From: JAGVPT01 sp049578505
GTDB lineage: Bacteria; Bacteroidota; Ignavibacteria; UBA10030; UBA8401
Assembly: GCA_049578505.1 (NCBI GenBank)
Contig: JBAUMC010000014.1
Span: 20,508 to 84,507, forward strand
Reading direction: 5' to 3'
DNA: 64,000 nt
Shown here: positions 52,701 through 61,907 of the stretch, one piece after another
Layout: the number at the start of each line of letters is the position of its first letter
Numbering within the stretch: the stretch's first letter is position 1
Made by a program: the position numbers and the translations under genes
Notes under the pieces: generated by a model
Databases searched by the model: none
What the model was told of the DNA's origin: nothing
Seen by the model: the letters and a program-made list of their open reading frames with translations, nothing else

Positions 52701-53158
52701 CCATAGGTGGCATCTCCAACAAGCCCACCGACCCCTACATGCCCTGTAATATTCACATTGATCACACCGAGATTTTTTATCGTCGCAGAAGTAGTGTAGC
52801 CAAACATTCCGACATAGTAGGTCGAAGCTCTATTAATGTATAAGCCGGTAATTGTGTGACCGCCGCCATCGTACGTGCCGCTGAAATTGGTCGTGCCATT
52901 TCCTATCGGCGTGAATCCTTGGTTTGAATCCCAGGTATTATCTGAAGATGCGTCTATGTCCGCAGTCTGTTTGAAATATGAATTCCAGGAGCCCGAATTC
53001 TGCGTGATCCAGTAAAGATTGGCGAGAGAGTCGATTTGGTACGGGTCGCCTGATGTGCCGCTACCGGAGGGAAGAGTTGCCGTTTGTGAATATAAATTTG
53101 GAGCGGCCGTCAAAATCAGGAGCAATACCGCAACATGTGCATATCTATTCCTATCCAT
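49739..53158 (-). CDS. Large exported GLUG/LamG/FnIII protein with T9SS sorting domain
   Basis: 1139 residues. Signal peptide (VLLLILTAAPNLYSQ). From about 30 to 340, GLUG-type repeats (VGGLVGDATYG, YVGGLIGGNAYD, GGFAGSV, VGGLVGFDAG) predict a beta-helix. Then two FnIII-like modules (about 375-560), a LamG/concanavalin domain (LTLEAWVYPTGSGNMTVIDK, IDEVRVWGVVRTEQQIRENM), and the sorting domain NFPNPFNPTTNIQFTVP ending LVKKMLLLK. A surface adhesin or glycan-binding protein is likely. ATG at 53158 has GGAGAGG seven bases upstream; ATG at 53164 is too close to it. Confidence 0.9.
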   Translation of the reverse strand: MDRNRYAHVAVLLLILTAAPNLYSQTATLPSGSGTSGDPYQIDSLANLYWITQNSGSWNSYFKQTADIDASSDNTWDSNQGFTPIGNGTTNFSGTYDGGGHTITGLYINRASTYYVGMFGYTTSATIKNLGVINVNITGHVGVGGLVGDATYGTVTHCYSSGTVTGSYFYDGSNYGSYVGGLIGGNAYDHVSQSYSTASANGQIYIAGFIGYLDAGSVIENSYCTGSVSCQYSHFGGFAGSVVSCTVTNCYSTGNVGGPYGSVYAGGFAGDIGSVTLTDCYSTGGVSGTNYVGGLVGFDAGSSVSGCFWNTDTYGGGSADGTGINTAELNASSTFLNAGWTFSTTAWAMYSAINNGYPYLPGVTQFSTPAPSNLYASTESATNITYTSALLNGVTNAGGDTTVVRMLYGTSPGSYTDSITVSSSPLVPWDSIQVSASLSGLTPGATYYFTVSAKNASGYVRGSQMSFSTLAVLAPTAITSSASSVGYTSAILNGIVNPNGDTAIVRFLYGNVSGAYTDSVLASQSPLTVYDSAAVSVTSTGLTANHIYYFRVSAINHSGYSRGSEMSFHTKQPPVISTVPGTTLSFNSGSSQYVSVPDNASLRLTDSLTLEAWVYPTGSGNMTVIDKGNYNYCFEIRPNGQSGLGLYNAAWGWIYSGGTVPLNQWSHIALVFETGTNGVKFYLNGSLLSEATASGSLTTNTGEFAIGKQAPGNCDCNYFQGKIDEVRVWGVVRTEQQIRENMHRTLNGTETGLISYWQFNEGSGTTAADSIGGNHGTLVNGPAWTTSTAPFGGGSSSSIFSISTDTTAALAGVSVAFTDPFDNPADVTATEILTSPDSLPTGSATVLNDRYWSIDAFGTPGTFSANLTFTVPASFTNNGSASASLYTLYQRGSTSDMAWGSAITGASGLTDSTVSFNGITSFSQFAIGTDNVLPVELASLTATTDRLTVELNWKTATEVNSAAFNVERRSMNNETPAHQGTPASAQPTTNNNQWITVGSVQGSGTSNAPKEYLFIDRNLSAGEYSYRLKHIDRDGSFAYSQETDVEVGAAPRILDLAQNFPNPFNPTTNIQFTVPSDGRTTLKVYNTLGQEVATLFDAIATAGEYHQATLDASRFASGIYFSRLEFNGKMLVKKMLLLK

Positions 53159-53578
53159 AGACATTCCTCTCCAGAGATGGGTGGCACTTCTTCTAATGTG
53201 AGGGTTGATTAATAAGTGGAGGATGGGTCCTCCACTGGCAATGAGTGAAAATATGTATTTCAGCGGAACTTGTCAAGTTGAGGATGAGCTTTTTCGGGAG
53301 CCCCCTGATGCAATAGTCCATCTGCTGCATTGGCTTTTGCGGGGAAGAACATTGGGCAGGACCAGGTTTTCACTGGGAACTGTCTTGCCACCGTTTCTAC
53401 CGTCACAACATTGTAGGAACGGATGGAATCCGTTCCAAATATCTAGAGGGTATCATTACCACACGTTGTATGTAAACCCAATATTGACTACTATTGATCC
53501 GTCATCAAAAGCTGCAGTACGCTTGCAAAAGAGACCTCATCTTTACTTCTATTTATCAACCTATCGGAGAACCCTGCC
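53159..53578. other. Divergent intergenic region with a palindrome
   Basis: Between the T9SS gene (-) and the SDR operon (+). GGAACGGAT (53416-53424) and ATCCGTTCC (53428-53436) are exact complements around GGA, a 9-bp-arm operator-like palindrome about 145 bp before the SDR start. A 125-codon plus-strand frame here has no family likeness and overlaps the SDR start; it is not called. Confidence 0.55.
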
Positions 53579-54424
53579 ATGAACCTTCAGAAAAAGACCG
53601 CTGTTGTCACCGGCGGAGCAATGGGGATCGGACTGGCGACTGCTCGCCGTCTTGTGGCGGAAGGATGCATTGTGACGCTCTGGGATCTGAACAAGAGAGC
53701 GCTCAGCGGAGCGCAGAAAGAATTCGCCTCTCACGGAACCGTATATGCCCATCGGTGCGACGTCACCGATAAGAACCTGGTTTATCGGCTCGCGAAGAAA
53801 GCCGAAAGAGAAATGGGAAGAGTCGACATCCTTATCAACAATGCCGGGTACGTTTCCGGCGGGGAGCTCCTCGATCGCCCCGATGATGAGTGGGAGCGAA
53901 CGATCGATGTGAACCTCACCGCGTTGATCTACACGACGCGGGCATTTCTGCCGGGGATGTATGAGCGGAACAGCGGCCACGTCGTCAACATCTCTTCCGC
54001 TGCAGGAACCATCGGCGTACCGGGACTTGCCGTCTACGCCGCGACGAAATGGGGCGTGTGGGGATTGACTGAGTCGCTCCGCATGGAGGCCTACAATCAC
54101 AAAAAAGACGGGGTGAAATTTTCGACGATCCATCCTAGCTATATCGCCAAGGGAATGTTTGAAGGGGCACGCCTCGGCTTTCCGGGGCGCCTTATCGTTC
54201 CGCTTGTCAAGAGCCACGATGTGATTGCCGAAGCGATCGTCGAGTCAGCTCTGAAAAAGGATCGCTTTTCGCCAAAGCGGCCGAGAACCGTAAACATGAA
54301 CCTCCGGTTCCGCGCTCTTATGCCGGACAGCTGGTTCCAGCACTTCCTTATGCTGATGGGTGTCGGCCGAAGTATGACCTCTTGGTACGGACGAACCAGA
54401 GAAGAAAGCGGGGTGAAGCGATGA
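53579..54424 (+). CDS. SDR family oxidoreductase in ALDH operon
   Basis: 281 residues. Cofactor motif TGGAMGIG, NNAGYVSGG, Ser in VNISSAAG and catalytic YAATKWGVWG. The C-terminal ~40 residues are hydrophobic/amphipathic (DSWFQHFLMLMGVG), as in SDRs acting on membrane lipids. It overlaps the aldehyde dehydrogenase gene as ATGA, so the two products are made together; alcohol to aldehyde to acid oxidation of a lipid-like substrate is a reasonable inference. Confidence 0.9.
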   Translation: MNLQKKTAVVTGGAMGIGLATARRLVAEGCIVTLWDLNKRALSGAQKEFASHGTVYAHRCDVTDKNLVYRLAKKAEREMGRVDILINNAGYVSGGELLDRPDDEWERTIDVNLTALIYTTRAFLPGMYERNSGHVVNISSAAGTIGVPGLAVYAATKWGVWGLTESLRMEAYNHKKDGVKFSTIHPSYIAKGMFEGARLGFPGRLIVPLVKSHDVIAEAIVESALKKDRFSPKRPRTVNMNLRFRALMPDSWFQHFLMLMGVGRSMTSWYGRTREESGVKR

Positions 54425-56007
54425 AGACAACAAAGACGAAATTGAAGCGAGGGTCCATTCCCTCCGTGAACCCCGCGACCGGGGAAACCATTGGCGTGAC
54501 AATGCTGAACAATGTAGCCGATCTGAATAATGCCGTCTCTGCAGCCCGCAAGGTCCAGCCTGCGTGGGAAGCTGCCGGTTACAACGAGCGTCGCCGGCAT
54601 CTTTTGCTCGTTCGAGACTACATCGTGGATAATGCGGAATCGCTGTCAGAGGTAATCTCCCGAGACACCGGCAAGACAAAAATCGATGCGCTGAGCACCG
54701 AAGTGATGGCGACGGCGATGGCGATCAGCTACTACGCCACTCACGCCGGGAAAATCCTGAAGCGGAAACGGCTGAGCGGCGGGAGCCTTTTGACCTTCAA
54801 CAAGCGATCATACGTCGACCGGGTGCCGGTCGGTGTTGTCGGCATCATCAGCCCGTGGAACTACCCGTTTGCAATTCCGTTCCACGAAGTCGCCATGGCA
54901 TTGGTCACGGGAAACGCGGTTATCCTCAAGGTTGCCTCGCAGACCCTCATGGTTGGAAAAGCAATTCAGGATGCCGTTGCCGCTGGTAATTTTCCTCCGG
55001 GGCTCTTTTCACTCATCAACCTCCCGGGGAAAGTTGCAGGAAACGCATTTCTCGAATCCGGCATCAACAAACTTTTCTTCACCGGCTCTGTGGCGGTCGG
55101 CAAGCTGTTAATGGCCAAAGCGGCCGAGCGGCTGGTTCCGGTTTCGCTGGAGCTCGGCGGAAACGATGCGATGATCGTCTGCCGTGATGCGAACTTGCAT
55201 CGCGCGGTGAACGGAGCTCTCTGGGCAGGAATATCGAATGCCGGGCAGTCGTGCGCGGCAGTGGAGAGAATTTACGTCGAGGACCCGGTCTATGACGCGT
55301 TTGTCGTGCTGCTGAAAGAAAAAATGGAGGGACTGAAACAGGGGGCAGATCAGAACTGCGATGTCGACGTGGGGGCGATGACGACAAAAGAACAGATGAA
55401 AAAAGTCCAAGCTCAACTCCGTGATGCCAAATTGAAGGGAGCGAAAATTTTCGGGAACCCCCCGTCAAATGGACTGAAGCCAGCGGGACTTTTCATTCCC
55501 CCCGCCATCGTCGAAGGTGCGACGGACGATATGCTGCTAATGCGGGAAGAAATCTTCGGACCGGTCCTTGGCGTTGCCAGGGTAAGGGATGTCGATGAAG
55601 GAATACGAAAGGCAAACGCCTCGGCGTTGGGGCTGACGGCTTCGGTTTGGTCGCGCAACAAGAAGAAGGCCCACGCCATTGCTGCGCGCCTCGAGGTTGG
55701 CTCGGTCATGATCAACGACCACCTCATGAGCCATGGGCTTGCCGAGACGCCGTGGGGCGGCTTTAAGGAATCAGGAATCGGGCGCACTCACGGTTATCTC
55801 GGCCTGGAGGAGATGACCCAAACTCGCGTCGTCATCGACGACATAGTTCCGGGGATGCAGAAAAACATGTGGTGGTATCCTCACAGTAGAAAAGTCTTCA
55901 ATGGACTCCTCGGCGGACTGCACGTGCTCTATGGAAAGGGATTGATGAAGCGCCTTGTAGGTGTATCAAAACTCGTTCCGGTTCTTTTGCGGAGTTTTCA
56001 GAAATAG
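54421..56007 (+). CDS. Aldehyde dehydrogenase
   Basis: 528 residues. SPWNYPFAIPFHEV (cofactor/substrate channel), ELGGNDAMIV with the catalytic Glu, and SNAGQSCAAVERIYV with the nucleophile Cys; C-terminal GGFKESGIGRTHG. The C-terminal extension (GMQKNMWWYPHSRKVFNG) fits class 3/fatty-aldehyde-type enzymes. NAD(P)+-dependent oxidation of aldehydes to acids. Starts at the ATG overlapping the SDR stop. Confidence 0.95.
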   Translation: MKTTKTKLKRGSIPSVNPATGETIGVTMLNNVADLNNAVSAARKVQPAWEAAGYNERRRHLLLVRDYIVDNAESLSEVISRDTGKTKIDALSTEVMATAMAISYYATHAGKILKRKRLSGGSLLTFNKRSYVDRVPVGVVGIISPWNYPFAIPFHEVAMALVTGNAVILKVASQTLMVGKAIQDAVAAGNFPPGLFSLINLPGKVAGNAFLESGINKLFFTGSVAVGKLLMAKAAERLVPVSLELGGNDAMIVCRDANLHRAVNGALWAGISNAGQSCAAVERIYVEDPVYDAFVVLLKEKMEGLKQGADQNCDVDVGAMTTKEQMKKVQAQLRDAKLKGAKIFGNPPSNGLKPAGLFIPPAIVEGATDDMLLMREEIFGPVLGVARVRDVDEGIRKANASALGLTASVWSRNKKKAHAIAARLEVGSVMINDHLMSHGLAETPWGGFKESGIGRTHGYLGLEEMTQTRVVIDDIVPGMQKNMWWYPHSRKVFNGLLGGLHVLYGKGLMKRLVGVSKLVPVLLRSFQK

Positions 56008-56252
56008 AAGAAGACGGCTTACATCGGCGAAACTTTCGCTCGTGTCGCGATGAAAGATGAGCAAGTGGAAAAAGGGATGCAGAAATACAAAATATTTTTT
56101 ACTCTTTAATTTCCCCCTTGTTCTTCCTTGCCTCGTCATTTGCTATTTTTTCATAAACGCATTACAAAAATAGCAGGAACATTTCTCGCTCTCGCTCTGT
56201 TTGTCATCTTTAGAAACTGAAGTTTTTTTCCTAATAGAAGCAAGAAATAGCG

Positions 56253-56885
56253 ATGAAAGTTAAAGTCTGGTCTGATGTCATGTGCCCGTTCTGTTATATC
56301 GGAAAGCGCCGGTTGGAACTTGCTCTACAGCAATTCCCCGGCAAAGACAGTGTCAAGATTGAGTGGAAAAGTTTTCAACTTGACCCTGAGAGCGTCACGC
56401 AGCCGGACAAAAGCGTAAACGAGTATCTAGCGGAACGAAAAGGCTGGACGGTGGAAAATGCACGGCAAATGAATGATTATGTCACCCAAATGGCCCGTGA
56501 AGCGGGATTGCAATACGATTTCGACAAAGCGGTAATTGCAAATTCTTTTGATGCACACCGCCTTTCCCATTTTGCAAAAAAGCACGGATTGCAGGATGCA
56601 ATGGAAGAACGGCTTTTCAGAGCGTATTTTACCGAGGGAAAAAATACTGCCGATCACGAGACATTGGTTCAGTTAGCGGTTGAGGTAGGCCTGAAAGGGG
56701 ACGATGTGCGGCAGATGCTGGGCGGAGACGATTTTGCAGACGAAGTGAGGAACGACGTCTACGAGGCCCATCAAATCGGTGTGCAGGGTGTTCCATTTTT
56801 TGTCTTCAACGACAAGTACGCAGTTTCCGGCGCCCAGCCGACAGAAATTTTTTTACAAGCCTTGAATCGAGCAAGTCAGCAATAA
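56253..56885 (+). CDS. DsbA/FrnE-family thioredoxin-fold oxidoreductase
   Basis: 210 residues, no signal peptide. CPFC within VMCPFCYIGKRRLE is the active site, followed by the helical insert and a cis-Pro loop GVQGVPFFVFNDKYAVSGAQ. Matches the FrnE/2-hydroxychromene-isomerase-like group, cytoplasmic disulfide oxidoreductases. ATG at 56253; no strong Shine-Dalgarno. Stands alone. Confidence 0.93.
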   Translation: MKVKVWSDVMCPFCYIGKRRLELALQQFPGKDSVKIEWKSFQLDPESVTQPDKSVNEYLAERKGWTVENARQMNDYVTQMAREAGLQYDFDKAVIANSFDAHRLSHFAKKHGLQDAMEERLFRAYFTEGKNTADHETLVQLAVEVGLKGDDVRQMLGGDDFADEVRNDVYEAHQIGVQGVPFFVFNDKYAVSGAQPTEIFLQALNRASQQ

Positions 56886-56967
56886 ACATTTTTCCCCCAG
56901 CCTCACGATACTGATGAAATTCCCTTCAATGTCGGTTTACAATTTTGCAGCTGGCAATCCAAAGATC

Positions 56968-57099
56968 AGCAGTGGGCTACTTTGAATATTCGGAATAAAA
57001 CAAGATTTGTCATGTCCCCCTAAGGGGGACATCCAGGCCTACCTAAATGGATTCCGGCTTTCGCCGGAATGACATTTACTTTGAAAGTATACCACTACC
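56968..57099. mobile_element. MITE-like element, second end type
   Basis: Ends AGTGGGCTACTTTGAATATTC and CTTTGAAAGTATACCACTACC; flanks CAAAGATC and CAAAGTTC differ at one base of eight. Hairpins GTCCCCCTAAGGGGGAC and ATTCCGGCTTTCGCCGGAAT. The same element in the opposite orientation is at 62777-62907. Confidence 0.78.
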
Positions 57100-57335
57100 C
57101 AAAGTTCCTGCAACTTGTATAATTGTGAGATGTGTACGCCCTGAATCGTTTTTTGTGTGTTGACATTTTTTTGAGAATTCTCCATACTTCTAAACAGCTG
57201 CTTCAATTGGATTATGTCTGAAAAGAATAACTCAACAAAAAAAATCATTGCGGGATGATAGAAAGGGTTTCTTCTCGGTTTGGCGATGGCATCACAACGG
57301 GCGAACGATGGTTTCAAGAAAGGACGAATAGGATT
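57100..57335. other. Upstream region of cyclopropane synthase gene
   Basis: No gene other than a possible longer start of the downstream frame (ATG at 57255). No clear promoter recognised. Confidence 0.35.
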
Positions 57336-58490
57336 ATGACTCTACCCGGAAACATGACCGGTATAAAGAACGATCTGCGGGAATTACTCCTTTCGGCAGA
57401 CATCGTGATCGATGGCGACCGTCCGTGGGACATACAAGTTCATAACGAGGGATTTTACACGCGGGTTGTACGGGAGCTTACGATCGGGCTTGGCGAGTCT
57501 TACATGGATGGATGGTGGGATTGTCAGAACCTCGACCAGTTTTTTTACCACATTCTTTCCAGTCACTTGGATGAGAAAGTAAAACGGAATTCATCGATCA
57601 TCCTTTCTCACCTTCTGGGACGCATCTTCAATATCCAATCCAGAGTTCGTCTGAAAAAAGGGATCGCTGCGACATACGACAAGGGGATCGACTTATATAT
57701 GTCTTTTCTCGATCCGTATAACCAATACACATGTGGATACTTCGATAAAACGGACGATTTGGCGAAGGCGCAAGAACTCAAGTTGGATTTGATTTGCAGG
57801 AAACTCGGGATTTCCGCCCAGGATCACGTGCTCGATATCGGTTGCGGATGGGGAGGTTTTGCTAAGTTTCTCGCCGAGAGAATCGGATGCAAAGTAACCG
57901 GTATAAGCATTTCCCAACAACAACTCGAGTATGCGAGGAAATTTTGCTCGGGCTATGATGTTGAATTTCTGGAAATGGATTACCGCGATCTGACGAAACG
58001 TTCGTTCGGCGAAAGATTTGATAAAATTGTCGTGGTCGGAATGATCGAACACATAGGATACAAGAACTATCGTCAATTGATGAGAGCAGTATCCCATTGC
58101 CTGAAAAAAGAAGGACTGTTTCTGCTCCACACGATCGGGTCCAACGTTTCAACGACGAGCACGGAAACGAACCTCTGGCTTACGAAGTACATCTTTCCAC
58201 ACGGTATGACGCCTTCGATGAAACAAATCAGCGCGGCTTCCGAAAATTTGTTCATCATAGAAGATGTGCAGAACTTCGGTATGTACTACGATCCGACCCT
58301 TATGGCATGGGCTAATAATTTTGAAAAGAACTGGAACACGATAAAGTCTCACTACGATGAGAGATTCCACCGGATGTGGAGGTACTATCTCTTGTCGTGT
58401 GCAGGAGCGATGAGGGCTCGGCACGATCAATTGTGGCAGGTCGTTTTTACGAAGAAAGGGGCTGCAAAAATGTATGTGTCGGTGCGATAG
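57336..58490 (+). CDS. cfa: Cyclopropane-fatty-acyl-phospholipid synthase
   Basis: 384 residues. Transfers a methylene from S-adenosylmethionine to the double bond of acyl chains in membrane phospholipids. Seen: LGESYMDGWWDC, SAM site VLDIGCGWGGFAKFLA, GISISQQQLEYA, EHIGYKNYRQ and HTIGSN. The C-terminus matches the family. ATG at 57336 gives the usual N-terminal length; ATG at 57255 is possible. Together with the desaturase at 32801 it indicates active membrane lipid modification. Confidence 0.94.
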   Translation: MTLPGNMTGIKNDLRELLLSADIVIDGDRPWDIQVHNEGFYTRVVRELTIGLGESYMDGWWDCQNLDQFFYHILSSHLDEKVKRNSSIILSHLLGRIFNIQSRVRLKKGIAATYDKGIDLYMSFLDPYNQYTCGYFDKTDDLAKAQELKLDLICRKLGISAQDHVLDIGCGWGGFAKFLAERIGCKVTGISISQQQLEYARKFCSGYDVEFLEMDYRDLTKRSFGERFDKIVVVGMIEHIGYKNYRQLMRAVSHCLKKEGLFLLHTIGSNVSTTSTETNLWLTKYIFPHGMTPSMKQISAASENLFIIEDVQNFGMYYDPTLMAWANNFEKNWNTIKSHYDERFHRMWRYYLLSCAGAMRARHDQLWQVVFTKKGAAKMYVSVR

Positions 58491-58543
58491 AGGTTATTCC
58501 ATTCTCCCCTCAAACCTCAGAACGTTCCAACACAAGCGATAAC

Positions 58544-60088
58544 CTACTTCTTTGGATGTATCATGCTCTGGATGAATTCCGAAATTGTCGATTTGAAGAC
58601 CGGCAGTGATTCGGAATGGACATACATCATGTGTCCGGCGTTGAAATATTTCATCTGGATGCGGTCTTTAAGCCCCGGCAAAATCTCTCCCAGATGGTTA
58701 AAGGTGTATTCGGTCGCAAAAAAAGGGGTCGCTAAGTCGAAATAGCCGTTAAGAACAAGAACATTGAGATACGGATCCTTCGCCATGACGTCCGCAAGAT
58801 CGTCCGACACATCAGGGTAACCCATGGACCATGCATTTTGCTCTCCTCTTTTCCAATCCCATTTAAATTCTTTATTGCCGTACGCTTCTACATTGTATGT
58901 TTGATCGATCGGAAAGTTCAGCTCCGTGTGATAGTAATCCATGAAGTCCGTGATGAACACCGGACTGATTGCCGAGCTTTGCGGATCATAGCTCGAATAC
59001 TCGCTCAGTAAGTCGGATGTCGGGCCCTCGTAGCGGGAATCCAATCTTCCAACGGTGACTCCCCGGTCTCTCAGCAGTTCTTCGGTAAACTGCGGTTCGT
59101 TCAACCTGAGGTCGGCTTTCTTCCAATAGGATTTCGAGATACCTGTATATTCATAGAGTTTGTCAATCACCTTCCCAATTTCGATGCTGTCAACTGCAAA
59201 GCCTTTGAAGAGCGCGTCGGCGTACTCTCCTTTTGCAAATTGCCGTACCTCTCTCAAAAGAGAATCGAGGTTGGTCGTCTGCGATGGGAGGGCGTGGTGG
59301 TACCACGATACCGCCGCGTACGTCGGAAGATAAAATATGTACGGCAAATCATTTCCTTTCGCGAATTCAAGCGTCTCAAAGTTCAATACCGTCGAGACAA
59401 GGATGACGCCGTTGACAGCGACGCCCATATCTTCGAACAGATAGTCGGCGACGCCGGCAGACCTTGTCGTTCCGTAACTTTCGCCGAGCAAAAACTTCGG
59501 GGAATTCCACCGCACGTTTGCCCGAATGTATTGAAAGATAAATTCGCTGACAGACTTGATATCCTGATCTACTCCCCAAAAATCCGCTCCCTTGGCTTTC
59601 CCAACCGGCTTGCTGAAGCCCGTTCCGACCGGATCTATCATGACGAGATCGGTGACATCGAGTACCGAGAACGGGTTGTCTTCCATCTTATACGGGGCCG
59701 GAGGAGTTGCTTCGGGGTCGTCGATGACCACTTTTTTGGGACCTAACGCTCCCATGTGGAGCCATATCGAAGATGAACCGGGGCCGCCGTTGTAAGCAAA
59801 CGTTATAGGACGATCATCGGGGGATGCGGTTCCATCTTTTATGTACGCCGTGAAACCGATTAACGCGATCGGCTTGTCTTCTCCACTCTTAAGAAGAAAT
59901 GTTCCCGCTGTGGCCGTGTAACGAATTTGACGGCCGTTAATTGTAATCTCATGATGTGTGACAACCTGGACGGGCTTGGGTATTTCGGCCTCCGCGGAAT
60001 CACGCTTTTGCTCCTCTTGTTTGGGTTGCGCGATGGCAAGCATACCACAGACGACTATTGACGCAGTCAACAAACATGTATTACGCAT
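58544..60088 (-). CDS. Exported serine carboxypeptidase (peptidase S10)
   Basis: 514 residues. Signal peptide (LLTASIVVCGMLAIAQ). GGPGSSSIWLHMG oxyanion region, nucleophile Ser in LLGESYGTTRSAGVADYL, Asp in LNGYFDLATPF and His in FNAGHMMYVH form the S10 triad. Periplasmic or secreted removal of C-terminal residues. ATG at 60088 with AAGGAGAG upstream is preferred to 60187. Confidence 0.94.
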   Translation of the reverse strand: MRNTCLLTASIVVCGMLAIAQPKQEEQKRDSAEAEIPKPVQVVTHHEITINGRQIRYTATAGTFLLKSGEDKPIALIGFTAYIKDGTASPDDRPITFAYNGGPGSSSIWLHMGALGPKKVVIDDPEATPPAPYKMEDNPFSVLDVTDLVMIDPVGTGFSKPVGKAKGADFWGVDQDIKSVSEFIFQYIRANVRWNSPKFLLGESYGTTRSAGVADYLFEDMGVAVNGVILVSTVLNFETLEFAKGNDLPYIFYLPTYAAVSWYHHALPSQTTNLDSLLREVRQFAKGEYADALFKGFAVDSIEIGKVIDKLYEYTGISKSYWKKADLRLNEPQFTEELLRDRGVTVGRLDSRYEGPTSDLLSEYSSYDPQSSAISPVFITDFMDYYHTELNFPIDQTYNVEAYGNKEFKWDWKRGEQNAWSMGYPDVSDDLADVMAKDPYLNVLVLNGYFDLATPFFATEYTFNHLGEILPGLKDRIQMKYFNAGHMMYVHSESLPVFKSTISEFIQSMIHPKK

Positions 60089-60644
60089 GTCAAAACTCTC
60101 CTTGATTGAAGGTTTATTCGATCTCACTGATTGAGATTTCCAGATAATGCCGAAAGAGCTTTTCACAGCTTTTGGGATTCGCATCAAACAATTTTTTCAG
60201 AGATTTTGCGTTTGAGATCGCGCGTTGCCTTCCGATCGTATTGCGACATTGCTACTTTAACAATCCTGAGTTTGAAAAGCAAGTCTTGTGCTCTTACCTG
60301 TACTTGAGGCAAATTTTTCCCCAAAAGAAAAGGGAATTTCGAAATCAAGAGCCGCTGATTTTATCGCCGGCTTAACTCATCAGTACTTCACACCCCGTGG
60401 AACAACTCAAGAAAGAAAGGCCTCGGTAGTATCCAATCCTCATTACCCTGAACAACGATAGCGGTTGATCTGCAGCGGCACTGAGGGCGAAAACCCTTCT
60501 GTCAAACGTTCCCGGCACTGATGTGTCTAATCCGATGAGACCTGTTGAAAGAGTGAAACTCCAGGCCCGGTCGATATTGCATCCTTACAAATAGTTCTGA
60601 AGAATAGGGTGCAAGGGATACGAACATAAAATCGGAGAGCCATC
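60089..60644. other. Divergent intergenic region
   Basis: Between the S10 peptidase (-) and the DUF4404 gene (+). The plus strand shows only short frames. No repeat shared with other gaps was noticed. GGAGAG at about 60632 is the ribosome binding site of the DUF4404 gene. Confidence 0.4.
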
Positions 60645-60977
60645 ATGATTAAAAGTACAATGAAAAAAATCAAAACAAAGATTCAGCAGGATAGTTCCGT
60701 AAATAAAGGGACAAAAACTGAGTTGCTGAGTCTGCTTTCAATGCTTGAATCTGAAATCGCCAAAATATCAAAAGTCGATTCGGAACACGCAGAGAGCATT
60801 ACCGGCTTCATTGAACGGTCTGCGCACGAGGTGACACGGCGAAAGAAAAATCCTGAACTACTCAAACTCTCACTTGCAGGTCTGACAGAGTCCGTGAAAG
60901 GCTTCGAGGCATCTCATCCGCTGCTGGTGAAGAACGTCAACAACATCTGCACCGTTCTCGCAAATATGGGGATATAA
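60645..60977 (+). CDS. DUF4404 small helical protein
   Basis: 110 residues, mostly helical and charged: KTELLSLLSMLESEIAKISK, AESITGFIERSAHEVTRRKK, LSLAGLTESVKGFEASHPLL, ending VNNICTVLANMGI, the DUF4404 layout. Function unknown; a soluble coiled-coil-like regulator is plausible. GGAGAG precedes the ATG. Confidence 0.82.
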   Translation: MIKSTMKKIKTKIQQDSSVNKGTKTELLSLLSMLESEIAKISKVDSEHAESITGFIERSAHEVTRRKKNPELLKLSLAGLTESVKGFEASHPLLVKNVNNICTVLANMGI

Positions 60978-61406
60978 AAGGGGGGTGGCGCGGTTTACTA
61001 AAACCTAGAAAGAGGGGTCAAACGGCAGAGGCTAAGATTAAAAATGGAGATGCAGGAAGATGGCTTGTAAGGATAATCACACCTTTTGACCTTGGATTGA
61101 TGGAATGGCAATGCAATTTGCACTTTTACAAGCTATCTTGTCCGTGTAGCCGCGGTGCGTTCCAAATGGAGTGAAAATTTTAACAATCAATGACCATTAA
61201 CGGCCAACTATGTAAACCAACTTCATTGCCCGCTTCTTTATAGATTTTTTATAGCTTCGTTGCTCCTTTTTATTTTCTCCTCATTGCTTCCATCATCCGT
61301 CCATTATAGATTAAGACACATTCGAGAATCCGGTAAATAAACAAAAGGCCGTAAGTAATAAATTCGGCGGCTGTGCAATAGGCCTTACAATGTGGAGGAT
61401 TTTCTC
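60978..61406. other. Gene-free stretch
   Basis: No gene, repeat or hairpin of note. It should contain the promoter of the lipoprotein gene at 61407. Confidence 0.4.
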
Positions 61407-61829
61407 ATGAGACAAATATTTCCGATTATCATTCTTCTTTCTTTTGCGTTTGGTTGTAATGGATCGCCCAGTTCGCAACCTTCACCACGTGTAGGGATCA
61501 GCGTCTCTTATAAGAGCGGATTTGAAGGTGATTCACTCGTGCTTCTGTGTGATGGCGAAGTATTTGAACGAGGCCGCGGCTTCAGCGACAGCCTCTATAT
61601 TCCCTCAGGGTATTTATTCAATGTGACCGAAGGTGAACATACTTTTGAAATACAAATTCCTCGGTTGAACGCTCATGCCGATACGACGTTTAAGGCAATG
61701 TCTGCCTACAGGACGGTTATCGAAACTTCTTTCGACCGGCGGAAAAAAGTCTTCAACTGTAATATTCTATATCTGGACACGAACCAAATCCCGCCCCCCA
61801 AATCGATCCAGTCTATTATGCCCCGATAA
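61407..61829 (+). CDS. Small lipoprotein, unknown
   Basis: 140 residues. Lipobox FAFGC at 13-17 after a short hydrophobic run, then about 120 residues with beta-rich character (VGISVSYKSG, GDSLVLLCDGEVFERG, TFEIQIPRLNAHADTTF). No family named; size and pattern fit a small immunoglobulin-like lipoprotein. GGAGG at 61394-61398 sets the ATG at 61407. Convergent with the Ntn-type gene. Confidence 0.75.
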   Translation: MRQIFPIIILLSFAFGCNGSPSSQPSPRVGISVSYKSGFEGDSLVLLCDGEVFERGRGFSDSLYIPSGYLFNVTEGEHTFEIQIPRLNAHADTTFKAMSAYRTVIETSFDRRKKVFNCNILYLDTNQIPPPKSIQSIMPR

Positions 61830-61907
61830 CTTTTGCAGATAAAGCTGAAGTAATCGGACGCGGCGGTCTGTATTCCGGTCAACATTGTCTTGCTGGGTCT
61901 TGAAGGA

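Noticed and set aside
53205..53582. 125-codon plus-strand frame before the SDR gene
   Set aside because: No family likeness, no ribosome binding site, overlaps the SDR start and covers the palindrome.
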